Position numbers and translations under genes: made by a program
Assembly (NCBI RefSeq): GCF_000022025.1
Contig: NC_011886.1
Location: 434,001 to 498,000 of the forward strand
From: Pseudarthrobacter chlorophenolicus A6
GTDB lineage: Bacteria; Actinomycetota; Actinomycetes; Actinomycetales; Micrococcaceae
Direction: 5' to 3'
Length of the DNA: 64,000 bases
The notes under the pieces: model-generated
Told to the model about the DNA's origin: nothing
Seen by the model: the letters and a program-made list of their open reading frames with translations, nothing else
The model's database searches: none
Shown here: one piece after another, positions 53,320 through 60,932 of the stretch
Position numbering within the stretch: position 1 is the first letter of the stretch
Layout: the number at the start of each line of letters is the position of its first letter

Positions 53320-54242
53320 GGCGTCTCCACAACGGTGTCTCGGGCTGGGGCTGGCTGGTTCCGGGAATTGTCGGCGGGAGGGCGGTCCGGCCAGTGGCGG
53401 AGGTACCACGCCTTGGTGGACTCCAGTGCGGTGTCCAGCCGGACCGCATCGGGGTGCCACGCCTTCTCCCATTCCAGGCACAGCAGTCCGGTGTAGCCGC
53501 GGTCCCTGAGGAGCCGCGCGAATCCGTCCACCGGGAGGGTGCCGTCCCCGATCGGCACCGGGGTCCGGCTCGCCGGCAGCCCGGCGTCCTTGACCTGGAC
53601 ACTGCCCAGGCCGCTGATGAGCCACGGCGCCAGGACGTTCCAGGTATCCTCAAGGCCTTCGCCCACCCGCCAGGGGTGCATCAGGTCCCACACGGCACCC
53701 ACCCTTCCCTCCACTTGGGCCAGGATGGCGGCAATGTCTTGTCCGCGGGGGTGGGAATCGTGGGTTTCCAGCGCCGGGAACACGTCCAGCTCTTCGGCGA
53801 GGCGGCCGACGGCGGTGAGGCGGCGGGCGGCGAGGGCGTCGACTTCGTGCCGGGCCGCCGTCGTCCGGGGAACCTCCTGGTAGTCGGCGGGCTCCGTGGG
53901 GGCGCCGGGAAAGACCCGGACCGTGGGTGCTCCAAGGTCGGCGGCCAGGAACAGTGCGGCCTCCAGGGCGCCCACTACGAGTTCGTCCGGCGCCGGGTCC
54001 GCCACCCGGATGTAGCTGGCCAGTCCGGTGATGGCCACGCCGGCGTCCGCAACTTCGGAGCGGAGCCGTGCGCGTTCTTGCCGGGTCATCGCCGGCGCCG
54101 CTATCTCGCCCGGCGCGAGCCGCAGTTCAACGCCTGATACGCCGTTCGCGGCCAGCCAGCCCAGCACGGTGCCGAGCCCTTCGCCGGGGGCGCCCAGGGT
54201 GGAAACGGTCAGGACCGGGCGGCCCTCTGGAAGGTACTGCAA
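53316..54242 (-). CDS. Sugar phosphate isomerase/epimerase (xylose isomerase-like TIM barrel)
   Basis: 308-residue TIM barrel of the AP-endonuclease-2/IolE group. Supporting segments are GVSGVELRLAPGE, VRVFPGAP, LDVFPALETHDSHPRG (metal Glu and His), VGAVWDLMHPWRVGEG (metal Asp/His), SVQVKDAG and LCLEWEKAWHPD (metal Glu). The start is TTG at 54242 with GGGGAG at suitable spacing; no ATG fits. It is coupled to the acyltransferase fusion by GTGA. Likely epimerises or isomerises a sugar or keto-inositol; the exact substrate is open. Confidence 0.86.
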   Translation of the reverse strand: MQYLPEGRPVLTVSTLGAPGEGLGTVLGWLAANGVSGVELRLAPGEIAAPAMTRQERARLRSEVADAGVAITGLASYIRVADPAPDELVVGALEAALFLAADLGAPTVRVFPGAPTEPADYQEVPRTTAARHEVDALAARRLTAVGRLAEELDVFPALETHDSHPRGQDIAAILAQVEGRVGAVWDLMHPWRVGEGLEDTWNVLAPWLISGLGSVQVKDAGLPASRTPVPIGDGTLPVDGFARLLRDRGYTGLLCLEWEKAWHPDAVRLDTALESTKAWYLRHWPDRPPADNSRNQPAPARDTVVETP

Positions 54243-54269
54243 GGGTCTCCCCGGTGTGTGAGAAATATC

Positions 54270-54286
54270 GTTTCAACCATTCTTTG
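54270..54286. promoter_or_regulatory. Operator-like element before the isomerase gene
   Basis: GTTTCAACCATTCTTTG shares TT(C/T)CAACCATT with 26969-26980 in front of the rhamnosidase. It lies about 28 bases before the isomerase start, within the gap to the BNR gene. Confidence 0.4.
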
Positions 54287-54303
54287 CGGGGGCCCCGGAC
54301 GGG

Positions 54304-55665
54304 TCAACGGGTTTGGGCGGTTCGATCAGACTCGTTCAGGCGGCTGACGCGCCCCACAACTTCTGCCGTGTACGCCTGCGACGAGCTCATGCTGCCGCGG
54401 AACCAGAGGACGGCGTGGACGGACGGATCTCCTGGCACCACGATGGGGCGGAGGTTGTCCATGCCGGAGTTTTCCGTCACCGCGGTCCAGCTCCAGCTGG
54501 CACCGCCGTCGGCCGTCCGTCCCCGGTAGATCTCGTAATGGTCCGTGGCCTCACCGGTGCCGGGGTGGACCGGCGCGGAGATGTAGACCTGGTCCAGGTT
54601 GTTGGGATCCACGGCACCCAGCCCGGTGTAGTCCTGCTCGTGGGGGAGCAGGCCCGGGCCGGCCACAGCCAGCGGATGCAGGGCCCAGTCCGTTCCGTCG
54701 AAGCGCGCGTACAGCAGCCGGTGGTCGTCGACGTCGAGCCGTTGCTCCCGCTGGAGGGGCCCGTTGACGTCGTTGGCCCGGCAGCTGATGATGGCCGCCA
54801 GCTGGTTGCCCTGACCGCGCAGGTCTGCGGTCCAGGCGTGGGTGAGGATGTCGCCGTCGATCTCGGTCCCGGCCCGGAAGACGGTGGTGAGGGTGTCCTG
54901 GTTGATGCCCGTGGACCCCAGGAGCGGCTTGCTCACCACCTGGCCCTCGGCATCGTGCAGCGCATCGCCGCGGATGAAGCCGTGGTAGATGCTGTTGTTG
55001 AAGTCGCGGGGGTGGTGGTCCGTGGTGATCAGGTCGATCCGGTCCACACCATTGCCCCAGTAACGGGTGTAGCCGTTGACGTAGCCCACTTTGGGGCGGG
55101 TGAAGAGCTTGCCGCCGTAGCTCCAGGTGGTCCCGTCGTCCCCGGACACCAGCATGGTGGGATCGTCATTGATGGCGCGGACAAAGTTGTAGACGCGGGA
55201 TTCGGCCTCCAGCCAGTGCAGGTTGGAATAGGTGGCGCCGCGGCCGCCGGCCAGCTCGGTCCAGTCGAAGACCTGCTCGGGCTCCCACTCGGAGGCGTCA
55301 TGCGGCCGGACGGAGACGCGCCAGCGGGAGTAGTTGTCCGTCTTGTGCCTGGCGTACATGGCCACGTACCTGCCATCCGGCCGGATCAGCAGCGCCGGGG
55401 CGTTGTGGTCGTCGGATTCCAGCCGTTCATGCAGCACGTGGACCTGGCTTTGCCCCGTGGCTAAGTCAAGGACTGCCACCTCGATGTTGCCGCCCCGTTC
55501 AGCACCGCCAAGCCCCTCCGGTGCGGCGACGGAACCCACCAGCAGAGTGTTGTTGGCCGGATCGATGAGGGCGCGTTCGTCTTGAAACCAGCACCATGCC
55601 CCGTTGTCATTGATGCGCACTGTGAAAGCCGTTCTGTGTGGTTGGAGAAGGGTCGCGTGCTTCAT
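54304..55665 (-). CDS. BNR repeat-containing protein (BNR_4 family)
   Basis: 453-residue predicted beta-propeller of the BNR_4 family, seen in polysaccharide lyases/hydrolases acting on rhamnose-rich or uronic glycans. NDNGAWCWFQDERALIDP at the N-terminus is characteristic; repeats such as GDDGTTWSYGGKLF, YARFDGTDWALHPL and TADGGASWSW are the Asp-box-like blades. No signal peptide, so intracellular. It is first in a minus-strand run with the isomerase and acyltransferase fusion. A TTCAACCA element (55664-55672) overlaps the start region. Lyase versus hydrolase activity cannot be decided from sequence alone. Confidence 0.83.
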   Translation of the reverse strand: MKHATLLQPHRTAFTVRINDNGAWCWFQDERALIDPANNTLLVGSVAAPEGLGGAERGGNIEVAVLDLATGQSQVHVLHERLESDDHNAPALLIRPDGRYVAMYARHKTDNYSRWRVSVRPHDASEWEPEQVFDWTELAGGRGATYSNLHWLEAESRVYNFVRAINDDPTMLVSGDDGTTWSYGGKLFTRPKVGYVNGYTRYWGNGVDRIDLITTDHHPRDFNNSIYHGFIRGDALHDAEGQVVSKPLLGSTGINQDTLTTVFRAGTEIDGDILTHAWTADLRGQGNQLAAIISCRANDVNGPLQREQRLDVDDHRLLYARFDGTDWALHPLAVAGPGLLPHEQDYTGLGAVDPNNLDQVYISAPVHPGTGEATDHYEIYRGRTADGGASWSWTAVTENSGMDNLRPIVVPGDPSVHAVLWFRGSMSSSQAYTAEVVGRVSRLNESDRTAQTR

Positions 55666-55676
55666 TCAACCAGTGG
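55664..55676. promoter_or_regulatory. Weak operator-like element at the BNR gene start
   Basis: ATTCAACCAGTGG resembles the TT(C)CAACCA(T)TG core of the elements at 26969 and 54270. It overlaps the start codon region, where a repressor could block transcription. The match is short and could be chance. Confidence 0.3.
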
Positions 55677-55761
55677 CAACGAGCTTTGGAAAGGGCTTTC
55701 CGTTAGTAGCGGCCCAACGGGGCCGGGCGGAAGCGGCCATCCGCCGCCTCCGCAGGACCAC

Positions 55762-56061
55762 TCAGGACTCGCATTCCCTGCAGTACTTCTTCCCGTCCTT
55801 TTCCCGTGCCAGCTGGCTGCGGTGGTGGACCAGGAAACAGGACATGCAGGTGAATTCATCCGCCTGCACCGGGACAACCTGGACCTGCAGTTCCTCGTGG
55901 GACAGGTCAGCCCCGGGGAGCTCGAAGCTGTCCGCAAGGTCCGTCTCGTCCACATCGGGAGCAGCTTCCCGGCGTCCGGGCTTTTCGGCCTTCAGCTCCT
56001 CGATGGCAACGTTCGGCTCGTCTTCCGGCGTCACCCGTGGAGCGTCGTAGTCAACTGCCAT
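55762..56061 (-). CDS. DUF4193 domain protein
   Basis: 99-residue acidic protein conserved in actinobacteria. MAVDYDAPRV starts it; the C-terminal part has a CMSC...CREC zinc-ribbon-like pair of motifs (TCMSCFLVHHRSQLA and KKYCRECES). AGGAG lies upstream of the ATG at 56061. Its promoter side contains four degenerate 14-base repeats. Function unknown; the paired Cys motifs suggest metal binding and perhaps an RNA-polymerase or translation-related role as for other small zinc-ribbon proteins. Confidence 0.88.
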   Translation of the reverse strand: MAVDYDAPRVTPEDEPNVAIEELKAEKPGRREAAPDVDETDLADSFELPGADLSHEELQVQVVPVQADEFTCMSCFLVHHRSQLAREKDGKKYCRECES

Positions 56062-56110
56062 TAATACGTTCTCCTCTCTGGCTGTTGAAATCCGGAATCG
56101 CCTGCACAGG

Positions 56111-56166
56111 TTCTTCCGACGGGATTCTTCCCGACCGATTCTTCTGGACAGATACTTCCGAACACG
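56111..56166. repeat. Four degenerate 14-bp tandem repeats
   Basis: Units TTCTTCCGACGGGA, TTCTTCCCGACCGA, TTCTTCTGGACAGA and TACTTCCGAACACG lie head to tail, 50 bases before the DUF4193 start (GAAGAA on the coding strand). The period is exact although the bases diverge. Confidence 0.75.
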
Positions 56167-56271
56167 GCAACAACGCCGGGCCGGGGCCATATTATTCCCC
56201 TCACGCCCGGCAATTCCAGCACCGTTTCGGAGCGCTCAACAGGGTCCGAAGAACCTGCCGGATGCGTCCGG

Positions 56272-56880
56272 TCAGGCCTCCGGGCCGGTGTTCACGCCCC
56301 GGGTCATCTTGCGTATTTCGTCGTGCTTCAGGCCGCTGGCGGAGGCGAGCTGGTAATCGTCCAGCAGGCGCTGCTTCCGCGCTGCCGCCAGCACCTGGAC
56401 ACGGTGGCGTTCGACGGCGGCACGCGCCGCTTCAACGGCGGTCACCTCGTCCGCGAGTCTGGATATGCTGCGCAGCTGCTCCTCGGCGGGCAGGCCCGAG
56501 GGGTACAGCCCGTCCCTGCCCAGGCCGATGCCGCGGATCGTGGTGACCGGCACGCCGGCGGCCTGTGCGATGGTGGTGACCTTCACGCCGTCGCAGACGG
56601 CCTGCGCCACGCGTTCGTTGAGCTCGGAGAAAAGGGCCCGCAGCCGGCTGGACCGGAGGGAAATCATCTGCCGCTGCTGCTCCAGCAGGTCCCGGATCTC
56701 GCCAACCCGGGCGGCGGCAGGGTCGGGCCGGGCTGAACCCCGGTACCGGTAGGCACCCCTGGGGGAGCCGCCGGAGTGCGTGGCCGCGGCAGCGGCAGTT
56801 GGATGGAAGGCGTGGTGGGCGGGCACGGCCGGCTCCTTGCTGCCAAAAGGCTCCTGGGACGAAAGTTGGCGGCGGACCAT
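56272..56880 (-). CDS. Hypothetical protein with a putative HTH, about 202 aa
   Basis: I do not recognise the family. After an Ala/Pro-rich leader of about 55 residues comes a helical region (VGEIRDLLEQQRQMISLRSS), then VCDGVKVTTIAQAAGVPVTTIRGIG, which reads like a helix-turn-helix, and a C-terminal helical segment ending KHDEIRKMTRG. Such small HTH proteins are common in Arthrobacter. The ATG at 56880 has no clear ribosome site, so the true start may be inside the leader. Divergent from the aminotransferase, with 266 bases between the starts. Confidence 0.6.
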   Translation of the reverse strand: MVRRQLSSQEPFGSKEPAVPAHHAFHPTAAAAATHSGGSPRGAYRYRGSARPDPAAARVGEIRDLLEQQRQMISLRSSRLRALFSELNERVAQAVCDGVKVTTIAQAAGVPVTTIRGIGLGRDGLYPSGLPAEEQLRSISRLADEVTAVEAARAAVERHRVQVLAAARKQRLLDDYQLASASGLKHDEIRKMTRGVNTGPEA

Positions 56881-57035
56881 CCCGGACGGACGGCGGAAAG
56901 CCGGCCGCCGGCGTCGTCCGTTATGGCACGGAGCGCGGGAAGGATGTCCAGCCTGCCACGCTACGCGGACCCGCTGGCTGGCGGGGAATACCTATTTGGC
57001 GTGGTGCTATAGCGGATTCTTCTGGGTGGAGTGTC

Positions 57036-57105
57036 ATAAGGGCCGCTTATCCGTCCACGCACTTTAGGTCTTATCCAAGGGGGACCTTCGTTCCCTACGC
57101 TCGAA
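57036..57105 (+). promoter_or_regulatory. Nac-like LysR promoter of the aminotransferase operon
   Basis: ATAAGGGCCGCTTAT (57036-57050; ATA-N9-TAT) is followed after 17 bases by GTCTTATCC (57068-57076) and by a -10-like CTACGCT (57095-57101). The same order and spacing occur at 60885-60925 on the minus strand and twice upstream of pxpA. The ATG is at 57147. Confidence 0.75.
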
Positions 57106-57146
57106 TGAACCACCCTCATCCGCCCCGGACCCCCTTGGAAGAGACC

Positions 57147-58355
57147 ATGCCTGAATTCGTGCCAGCGTCACGCGTCACCCGAATCAAATCCTCACCCAGT
57201 GTGGCCGCAGCGGCCCGCGTCCGGGAGCTCAAGGCCGAGGGCCGGCGGATCCTGGACCTGACGGTGGGCGAACCGGATTTCGACACCCCCCAGCACATCA
57301 AGGACGCCGCCATCGCCGCCATTGGCCGCGGCGAAACCAAGTACACCTCCGTCACGGGAACACCCGAGCTCCAGCGGGCCATCCTGCAGACGCTCGAGCG
57401 TAAGACCGGGCAGCCGTACACGCCCGCCGAAATCACCATCGGAGGCGGCGGCAAGCAGGTCATCTTCACCGCGTTCATGGCCACCCTCGACGCCGGCGAT
57501 GAAGTAGTCATTCCCGCCCCCTACTGGGTGTCCTACCCGGACATGGTGCTGGCCAACGAGGGCACGCCCGTGATCGTCCCCTGTTCGGAGGAGACGGGCT
57601 TCAAGCTCACTCCGGAGGTGCTGGCAGCCGCCCTCACTGACCGCACCAAGTGGGTCATCCTCAACACGCCGTCCAACCCCACAGGGGCTGTCTACTCCCG
57701 TGACGAACTTGCCGGCCTGGCTGCGGTCCTCAGGGAGCACCCCTCCGTCCACGTCCTCACCGACGAGATCTACGATGAGATCCACTTCGGCGCCGAACCC
57801 ATCACCAGCCTTGTTGCCGTGGCGCCGGAACTCAAGGACCGCGTGCTGGTCACCAACGGCGTCTCCAAGGCGTACGCGATGACCGGCTGGCGGCTGGGCT
57901 ACGCCGGCGGTCCGGCGACCCTGGTGGCAGCCATTAACAAGCTCCAGTCCCAGATGTCCTCCTGCCCGTCGTCCGTCAGCCAGGCGGCCGCCGCCGCGGC
58001 ACTCACCGGCGACCAGTCCTTCGTCCGCGAAAGCGTGGCCGTGTACCGCGAACGCCGGGACGCGGCAGTCGCCGGGCTCAACGCCATCGAAGGCCTGCAC
58101 TGCGCGACGCCGGACGGCGCCTTCTACGCGTACGTCAACTGCGGCGGGGTCATTGGCAAGACGACGCCGGGCGGACAGCTGATTGCCAATGACGAGGACT
58201 TCACCCTCTATCTGCTCGACGCCGCCTCCGTGGCCGTCATCCAGGGATCGGCCTACGGCGTGGGCCCGTACTTCCGGATCTCCTACGCCACGGGATTGCC
58301 CGTGATCGAGGAATCCATCGCTGCCATCGAAAAATCGGTCCTGGCGCTCTCCTGA
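57147..58355 (+). CDS. Aspartate/aromatic aminotransferase, class I
   Basis: 402-residue PLP-dependent fold-type I aminotransferase. LDLTVGEPDFDTPQHI starts the substrate arm, NTPSNPTGAVYS is the conserved NPTG region, VLTDEIYDEIHF has the Asp/Tyr contacting PLP, and VTNGVSKAYAMTGWRLGY contains the Schiff-base Lys and phosphate Arg. FRISYA carries the alpha-carboxylate Arg. It is followed by an RraA-family aldolase gene 62 bases later and preceded by a Nac-like LysR promoter. With pxpABC in the same regulon, transfer of nitrogen from glutamate or a related amino acid is likely. Confidence 0.91.
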   Translation: MPEFVPASRVTRIKSSPSVAAAARVRELKAEGRRILDLTVGEPDFDTPQHIKDAAIAAIGRGETKYTSVTGTPELQRAILQTLERKTGQPYTPAEITIGGGGKQVIFTAFMATLDAGDEVVIPAPYWVSYPDMVLANEGTPVIVPCSEETGFKLTPEVLAAALTDRTKWVILNTPSNPTGAVYSRDELAGLAAVLREHPSVHVLTDEIYDEIHFGAEPITSLVAVAPELKDRVLVTNGVSKAYAMTGWRLGYAGGPATLVAAINKLQSQMSSCPSSVSQAAAAAALTGDQSFVRESVAVYRERRDAAVAGLNAIEGLHCATPDGAFYAYVNCGGVIGKTTPGGQLIANDEDFTLYLLDAASVAVIQGSAYGVGPYFRISYATGLPVIEESIAAIEKSVLALS

Positions 58356-58417
58356 GCCCGGGTTCCGCATCCGCCCCCTGAAACACCTCCCTTTCCAGCC
58401 TCTCCAGGAGCCATCCC

Positions 58418-59113
58418 GTGATCCACGTCAAGACCAAGTTCGACAAGCCCTCCGAGGACGCCATCGAACGCCTCTCCAAGTTCTCCTCCGCCACAGTCCA
58501 CGAAGCCCAGGGGCGCAAAGGTGCGCTGAGCTCCAAGATCAAGCCGATCGACCGCAGCATGTCCTTTTGTGGCCCGGCCGTCACCGTAGTGTGCGCGCCG
58601 CGGGACAACCTCATGCTGCAGGTGGCCATCCACTACGCCCAGAAGGGTGACGTTGTCCTGGTCGCCGCCGGTGAGTTCGAGGAAGCCGGAACGTTCGGCG
58701 ATGTGCTGGGCAACGCCATGAAGGCCAAGGGCGTGGCCGCCATGGTCACCGATTCCGGCGTCCGCGACACCAAGGACCTGATCGAGCTCGGGCTACCCGT
58801 ATTCTCCGGCAGCGTCTGCATCAAGGGGACTGTCAAGGAAACCATCGGCCCCATCAACCACCCCCTGGTGTTCGGCGATGAAATCGTCTACCCCGGGGAC
58901 GTCCTGCTGGGCGACGCCGACGGCGTGGTGGTGGTCCGCAAGGACGAGATCGAGGAAGTCATCAAGCTGTCCCAGGCACGCGTGGACGCCGAAGACGAAC
59001 TCATCCGCCTCTACAAGGCCGGCGGCACCACCATCGAGCTGTGCAAGCTGACGGATGTCCTGAAGGCCAAGGGCCTGCTGGTGGAGGACGCCGAGCTGGA
59101 GCCGGCTCTGTAG
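58418..59113 (+). CDS. RraA/HMG-CHA aldolase family protein
   Basis: 231-residue member of the RraA-like superfamily that includes 4-hydroxy-4-methyl-2-oxoglutarate and 4-carboxy-4-hydroxy-2-oxoadipate aldolases with oxaloacetate decarboxylase activity. FGDVLGNAMKAKGVAAMVTDSGVRD (about 95-119) has the conserved Gly, Arg and Asp residues of the active site, distinguishing a true aldolase from RraA (RNase E inhibitor). The GTG at 58418 has AGGAG upstream. Paired with an aminotransferase, it could cleave the 2-oxo acid formed from a branched glutamate-type amino acid. An IS30 element begins 13 bases after the stop. Confidence 0.86.
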   Translation: MIHVKTKFDKPSEDAIERLSKFSSATVHEAQGRKGALSSKIKPIDRSMSFCGPAVTVVCAPRDNLMLQVAIHYAQKGDVVLVAAGEFEEAGTFGDVLGNAMKAKGVAAMVTDSGVRDTKDLIELGLPVFSGSVCIKGTVKETIGPINHPLVFGDEIVYPGDVLLGDADGVVVVRKDEIEEVIKLSQARVDAEDELIRLYKAGGTTIELCKLTDVLKAKGLLVEDAELEPAL

Positions 59114-59126
59114 CTCCCGCCACCTC

Positions 59127-59150
59127 ATCGATTGCTGGGTAATTGCCGTT
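59127..59150 (+). repeat. IS30 left inverted repeat
   Basis: ATCGATTGCTGGGTAATTGCCGTT positions 59127-59150; begins 14 bases after the RraA-like stop codon. Pairs with 60444-60467 with two mismatches. Confidence 0.9.
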
Positions 59151-59184
59151 TTGACCTTGGAAAGTCAAGTGGTGGTTGCAACGG

Positions 59185-60387
59185 TTAGGCTGCTGCGGCG
59201 AGGAGGAGTTCGTTGAATTTCTGCTTGGGGGTTGCGAGGCCGAGGGTGGGGCGTGGCCGGTTGTTGAGGCTGTCCTGAACCCGTTTGAGGTCCTTTGCCG
59301 TGTGGACGGACAGGTCCGTGCTTTTTGCGAACCAGTGCCGCAGGAGTCTGTTGGTGTTCTCGTTGGTGCCTCGTTGCCAGGGCGAGTGGGGGTCGCAGAA
59401 ATAGACGTCCGCATCGATCGCTATCTGGATTTGGGCGTAGCGGGCCATCTCGATGCCGCGGTCGTAGGTCAGGGTCTTGCGCAGGTCCGCCGGCAGTTCC
59501 GCAAACGCGGTGATCATGGCTCTGGCGACCTCGTCTGCGCTGTGGCCGTTGGGCAGGTGCAGCAGCATGGTGTACCGGGTCGAGCGTTCAACACAGGTTC
59601 CGATCGCTGAGTTGCTGGCGACCGAGCCAAGGATCAAGTCGCATTCCCAGTGTCCGGGTACGGCCCGGTCCGCGGCTTCGGCCGGGCGTTCGGGGATTTT
59701 CAGCGCGTCCTTGAACGGGCTGTTGTTCCGGCCCCGGCCGCGTCCATCGCTGACCCGTTTGGCCCGGCCGGTGCTCAACTGCCGGTACAGGTCCTGGCGG
59801 ACATGTCCGCGGCCCTGGACGTAAATGGCCTGGTAGATCGTCTCGTGGCTGATCTGCATCCTCTCATCGTCCGGGAAAGCACGGGCCAGCACCAGCGAGC
59901 ACAGCTGCGGGGACCAGCCCTCGTCCATGGCGGACTCCACGAACCGGGCCAGCGGCTTATGGGCGAGTTTATGCTCCTTGGGCCGGCGGGCATTCTGCCC
60001 GGCCTTCAACTGCGCGACGTCGGACTGGTATGTGCCGTCCTCGCAGCAGTTCCGCCTGGCCTCGCGCCAGATCACCGATCGGTCCCGGCCCAGTTCCCTG
60101 CCGATCGCCGCGTAGGACCAGCCATCGCGCGGGCGGACCATGATCACCGCCCGTTCCGACAGGCTCAACCTGCCCGAGCCAGGGGCGCCGTCCGGAAACG
60201 GCGCCCCTACCGGTCCTTCACGTTTGCCTCTCGACATCTCCACAGGGCCCATCCTCCGGACCCAATGCCGCACCGTAGAGGACCACAGGCCCGACACGCG
60301 GCACGTCTCACTGATCGAGGCCCCCTGCCGCAAAAGCGCAAAGAACCCGTCCCTGACCGCATCCCCAAAAACGTACCCCGCCGGCAT
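59185..60387 (-). CDS. IS30-family transposase
   Basis: 400-residue DDE transposase. Two N-terminal helix-turn-helix regions (SISETCRVSGLWSSTVRHWV and DGWSYAAIGRELGRDRSVIW) bind the ends. The catalytic core shows GHWECDLILG (first Asp), LTYDRGIEM (second Asp) and GTNENTNRLLRHW (Glu), the IS30 DDE signature. The length and domain order are those of a complete transposase, and no frameshift is visible, so the element may still be mobile. It is transcribed opposite to the operon it interrupts. Confidence 0.95.
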   Translation of the reverse strand: MPAGYVFGDAVRDGFFALLRQGASISETCRVSGLWSSTVRHWVRRMGPVEMSRGKREGPVGAPFPDGAPGSGRLSLSERAVIMVRPRDGWSYAAIGRELGRDRSVIWREARRNCCEDGTYQSDVAQLKAGQNARRPKEHKLAHKPLARFVESAMDEGWSPQLCSLVLARAFPDDERMQISHETIYQAIYVQGRGHVRQDLYRQLSTGRAKRVSDGRGRGRNNSPFKDALKIPERPAEAADRAVPGHWECDLILGSVASNSAIGTCVERSTRYTMLLHLPNGHSADEVARAMITAFAELPADLRKTLTYDRGIEMARYAQIQIAIDADVYFCDPHSPWQRGTNENTNRLLRHWFAKSTDLSVHTAKDLKRVQDSLNNRPRPTLGLATPKQKFNELLLAAAA

Positions 60388-60443
60388 CGCAACACCCCTT
60401 CAACGGTTTCGTTGCAACGACCGTATGAATCCGCCCCTCTCAT

Positions 60444-60467
60444 AACGGCAGTTACTCAGCAATCGAT
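60444..60467 (-). repeat. IS30 right inverted repeat
   Basis: AACGGCAGTTACTCAGCAATCGAT at 60444-60467; reverse complement of the left end with two mismatches. Confidence 0.9.
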
Positions 60468-60480
60468 TCTTAAATGACGG

Positions 60481-60513
60481 GGCCCGGGGTTCCTTTCGGA
60501 ACTCCGGGCCTTC
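60481..60513. terminator. Hairpin terminator displaced by IS30
   Basis: GGCCCGG-GTTCC (60481-60493) pairs with GGAAC-CCGGGCC (60498-60510) around TTTC, then TTCC. Without the IS it would lie about 26 bases behind the RraA-like stop, so it is probably the original terminator of the aminotransferase operon; it also serves the convergent 80-residue gene. Confidence 0.75.
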
Positions 60514-60553
60514 CCCGTGCCGGACTGTATTTCAACCGATGATGTGGCGGGTG

Positions 60554-60796
60554 TCAGTTCATGCCGGGCAGGAGGTGCGACGGCGGACCTGCCTGGGAAT
60601 CGTCCAGGTACCACATGGTGGAACCGCGCTTGCCCGGCGGCATCATGCTTCCTTCAAAGACAAAGACGGGGTCCGACGCCGGTCCGTCCTCGGGCCGCCA
60701 GAATCCGTTCGTGGGGCAATGCGAACCGGTGCTCGCCTTGAGTTGGATCCTTCTGTCCGAGGATTTCCGGTACTGCAGGGTGGTGATCTTTTTCAT
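60554..60796 (-). CDS. Small conserved-looking unknown protein, 80 aa
   Basis: 80-residue basic protein beginning MKKITTLQYRKSSDRRIQLK, with a central TGSHCPTNGFWRPEDG and a C-terminal VFEGSMMPPGKRGSTMWYLD. It resembles a compact SH3-like or zinc-free ribbon fold but has a single Cys, and I cannot name a family. GGAG precedes the ATG at 60796. Its upstream region (60820-60925) carries the same LysR promoter layout as the aminotransferase and pxp operons, including a -10-like TAGGAT, so it is a dedicated member of that regulon and not a random open frame. Confidence 0.75.
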   Translation of the reverse strand: MKKITTLQYRKSSDRRIQLKASTGSHCPTNGFWRPEDGPASDPVFVFEGSMMPPGKRGSTMWYLDDSQAGPPSHLLPGMN

Positions 60797-60854
60797 TGCT
60801 GGGCTCCAAAGGAATTATTTGTGCCGGGAAAACGCCGTTGGCGAACCCTTTATG

Positions 60855-60925
60855 GCTTTTATCCTAGGACTTCCGTAATTCCGTGGATAAGACCAATGGA
60901 GCGTGACCTGATAAGGCCGCCTTAT
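60855..60925 (-). promoter_or_regulatory. Nac-like LysR promoter of the 80-aa gene
   Basis: Read on the minus strand: ATAAGGCGGCCTTAT (60925-60911, perfect palindrome around one base), 17 bases, GTCTTATCC (60893-60885), then -10-like TAGGAT (about 60866-60861). It aligns without gaps with 57036-57076, including the CACGC in the spacer. Confidence 0.75.
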
Positions 60926-60932
60926 GATGCGT

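Larger units (their letters stand above)
59127..60467 (-). mobile_element. IS30-family insertion sequence, 1341 bp
   Basis: Bounded by inverted repeats 59127-59150 (starts ATCGATTGCTGGGTAATTGC) and 60444-60467, which match over 24 bases with two differences. Flanking TC on both sides (59125-59126 and 60468-60469) is a possible 2-bp target duplication, in the 2-3 bp range usual for IS30. It carries one intact transposase gene and sits between the RraA-like gene and the hairpin terminator at 60481. Confidence 0.92.

Noticed and set aside
59650..60477. 275-codon plus-strand frame inside IS30
   Set aside because: Antisense to the transposase, which has all DDE motifs.
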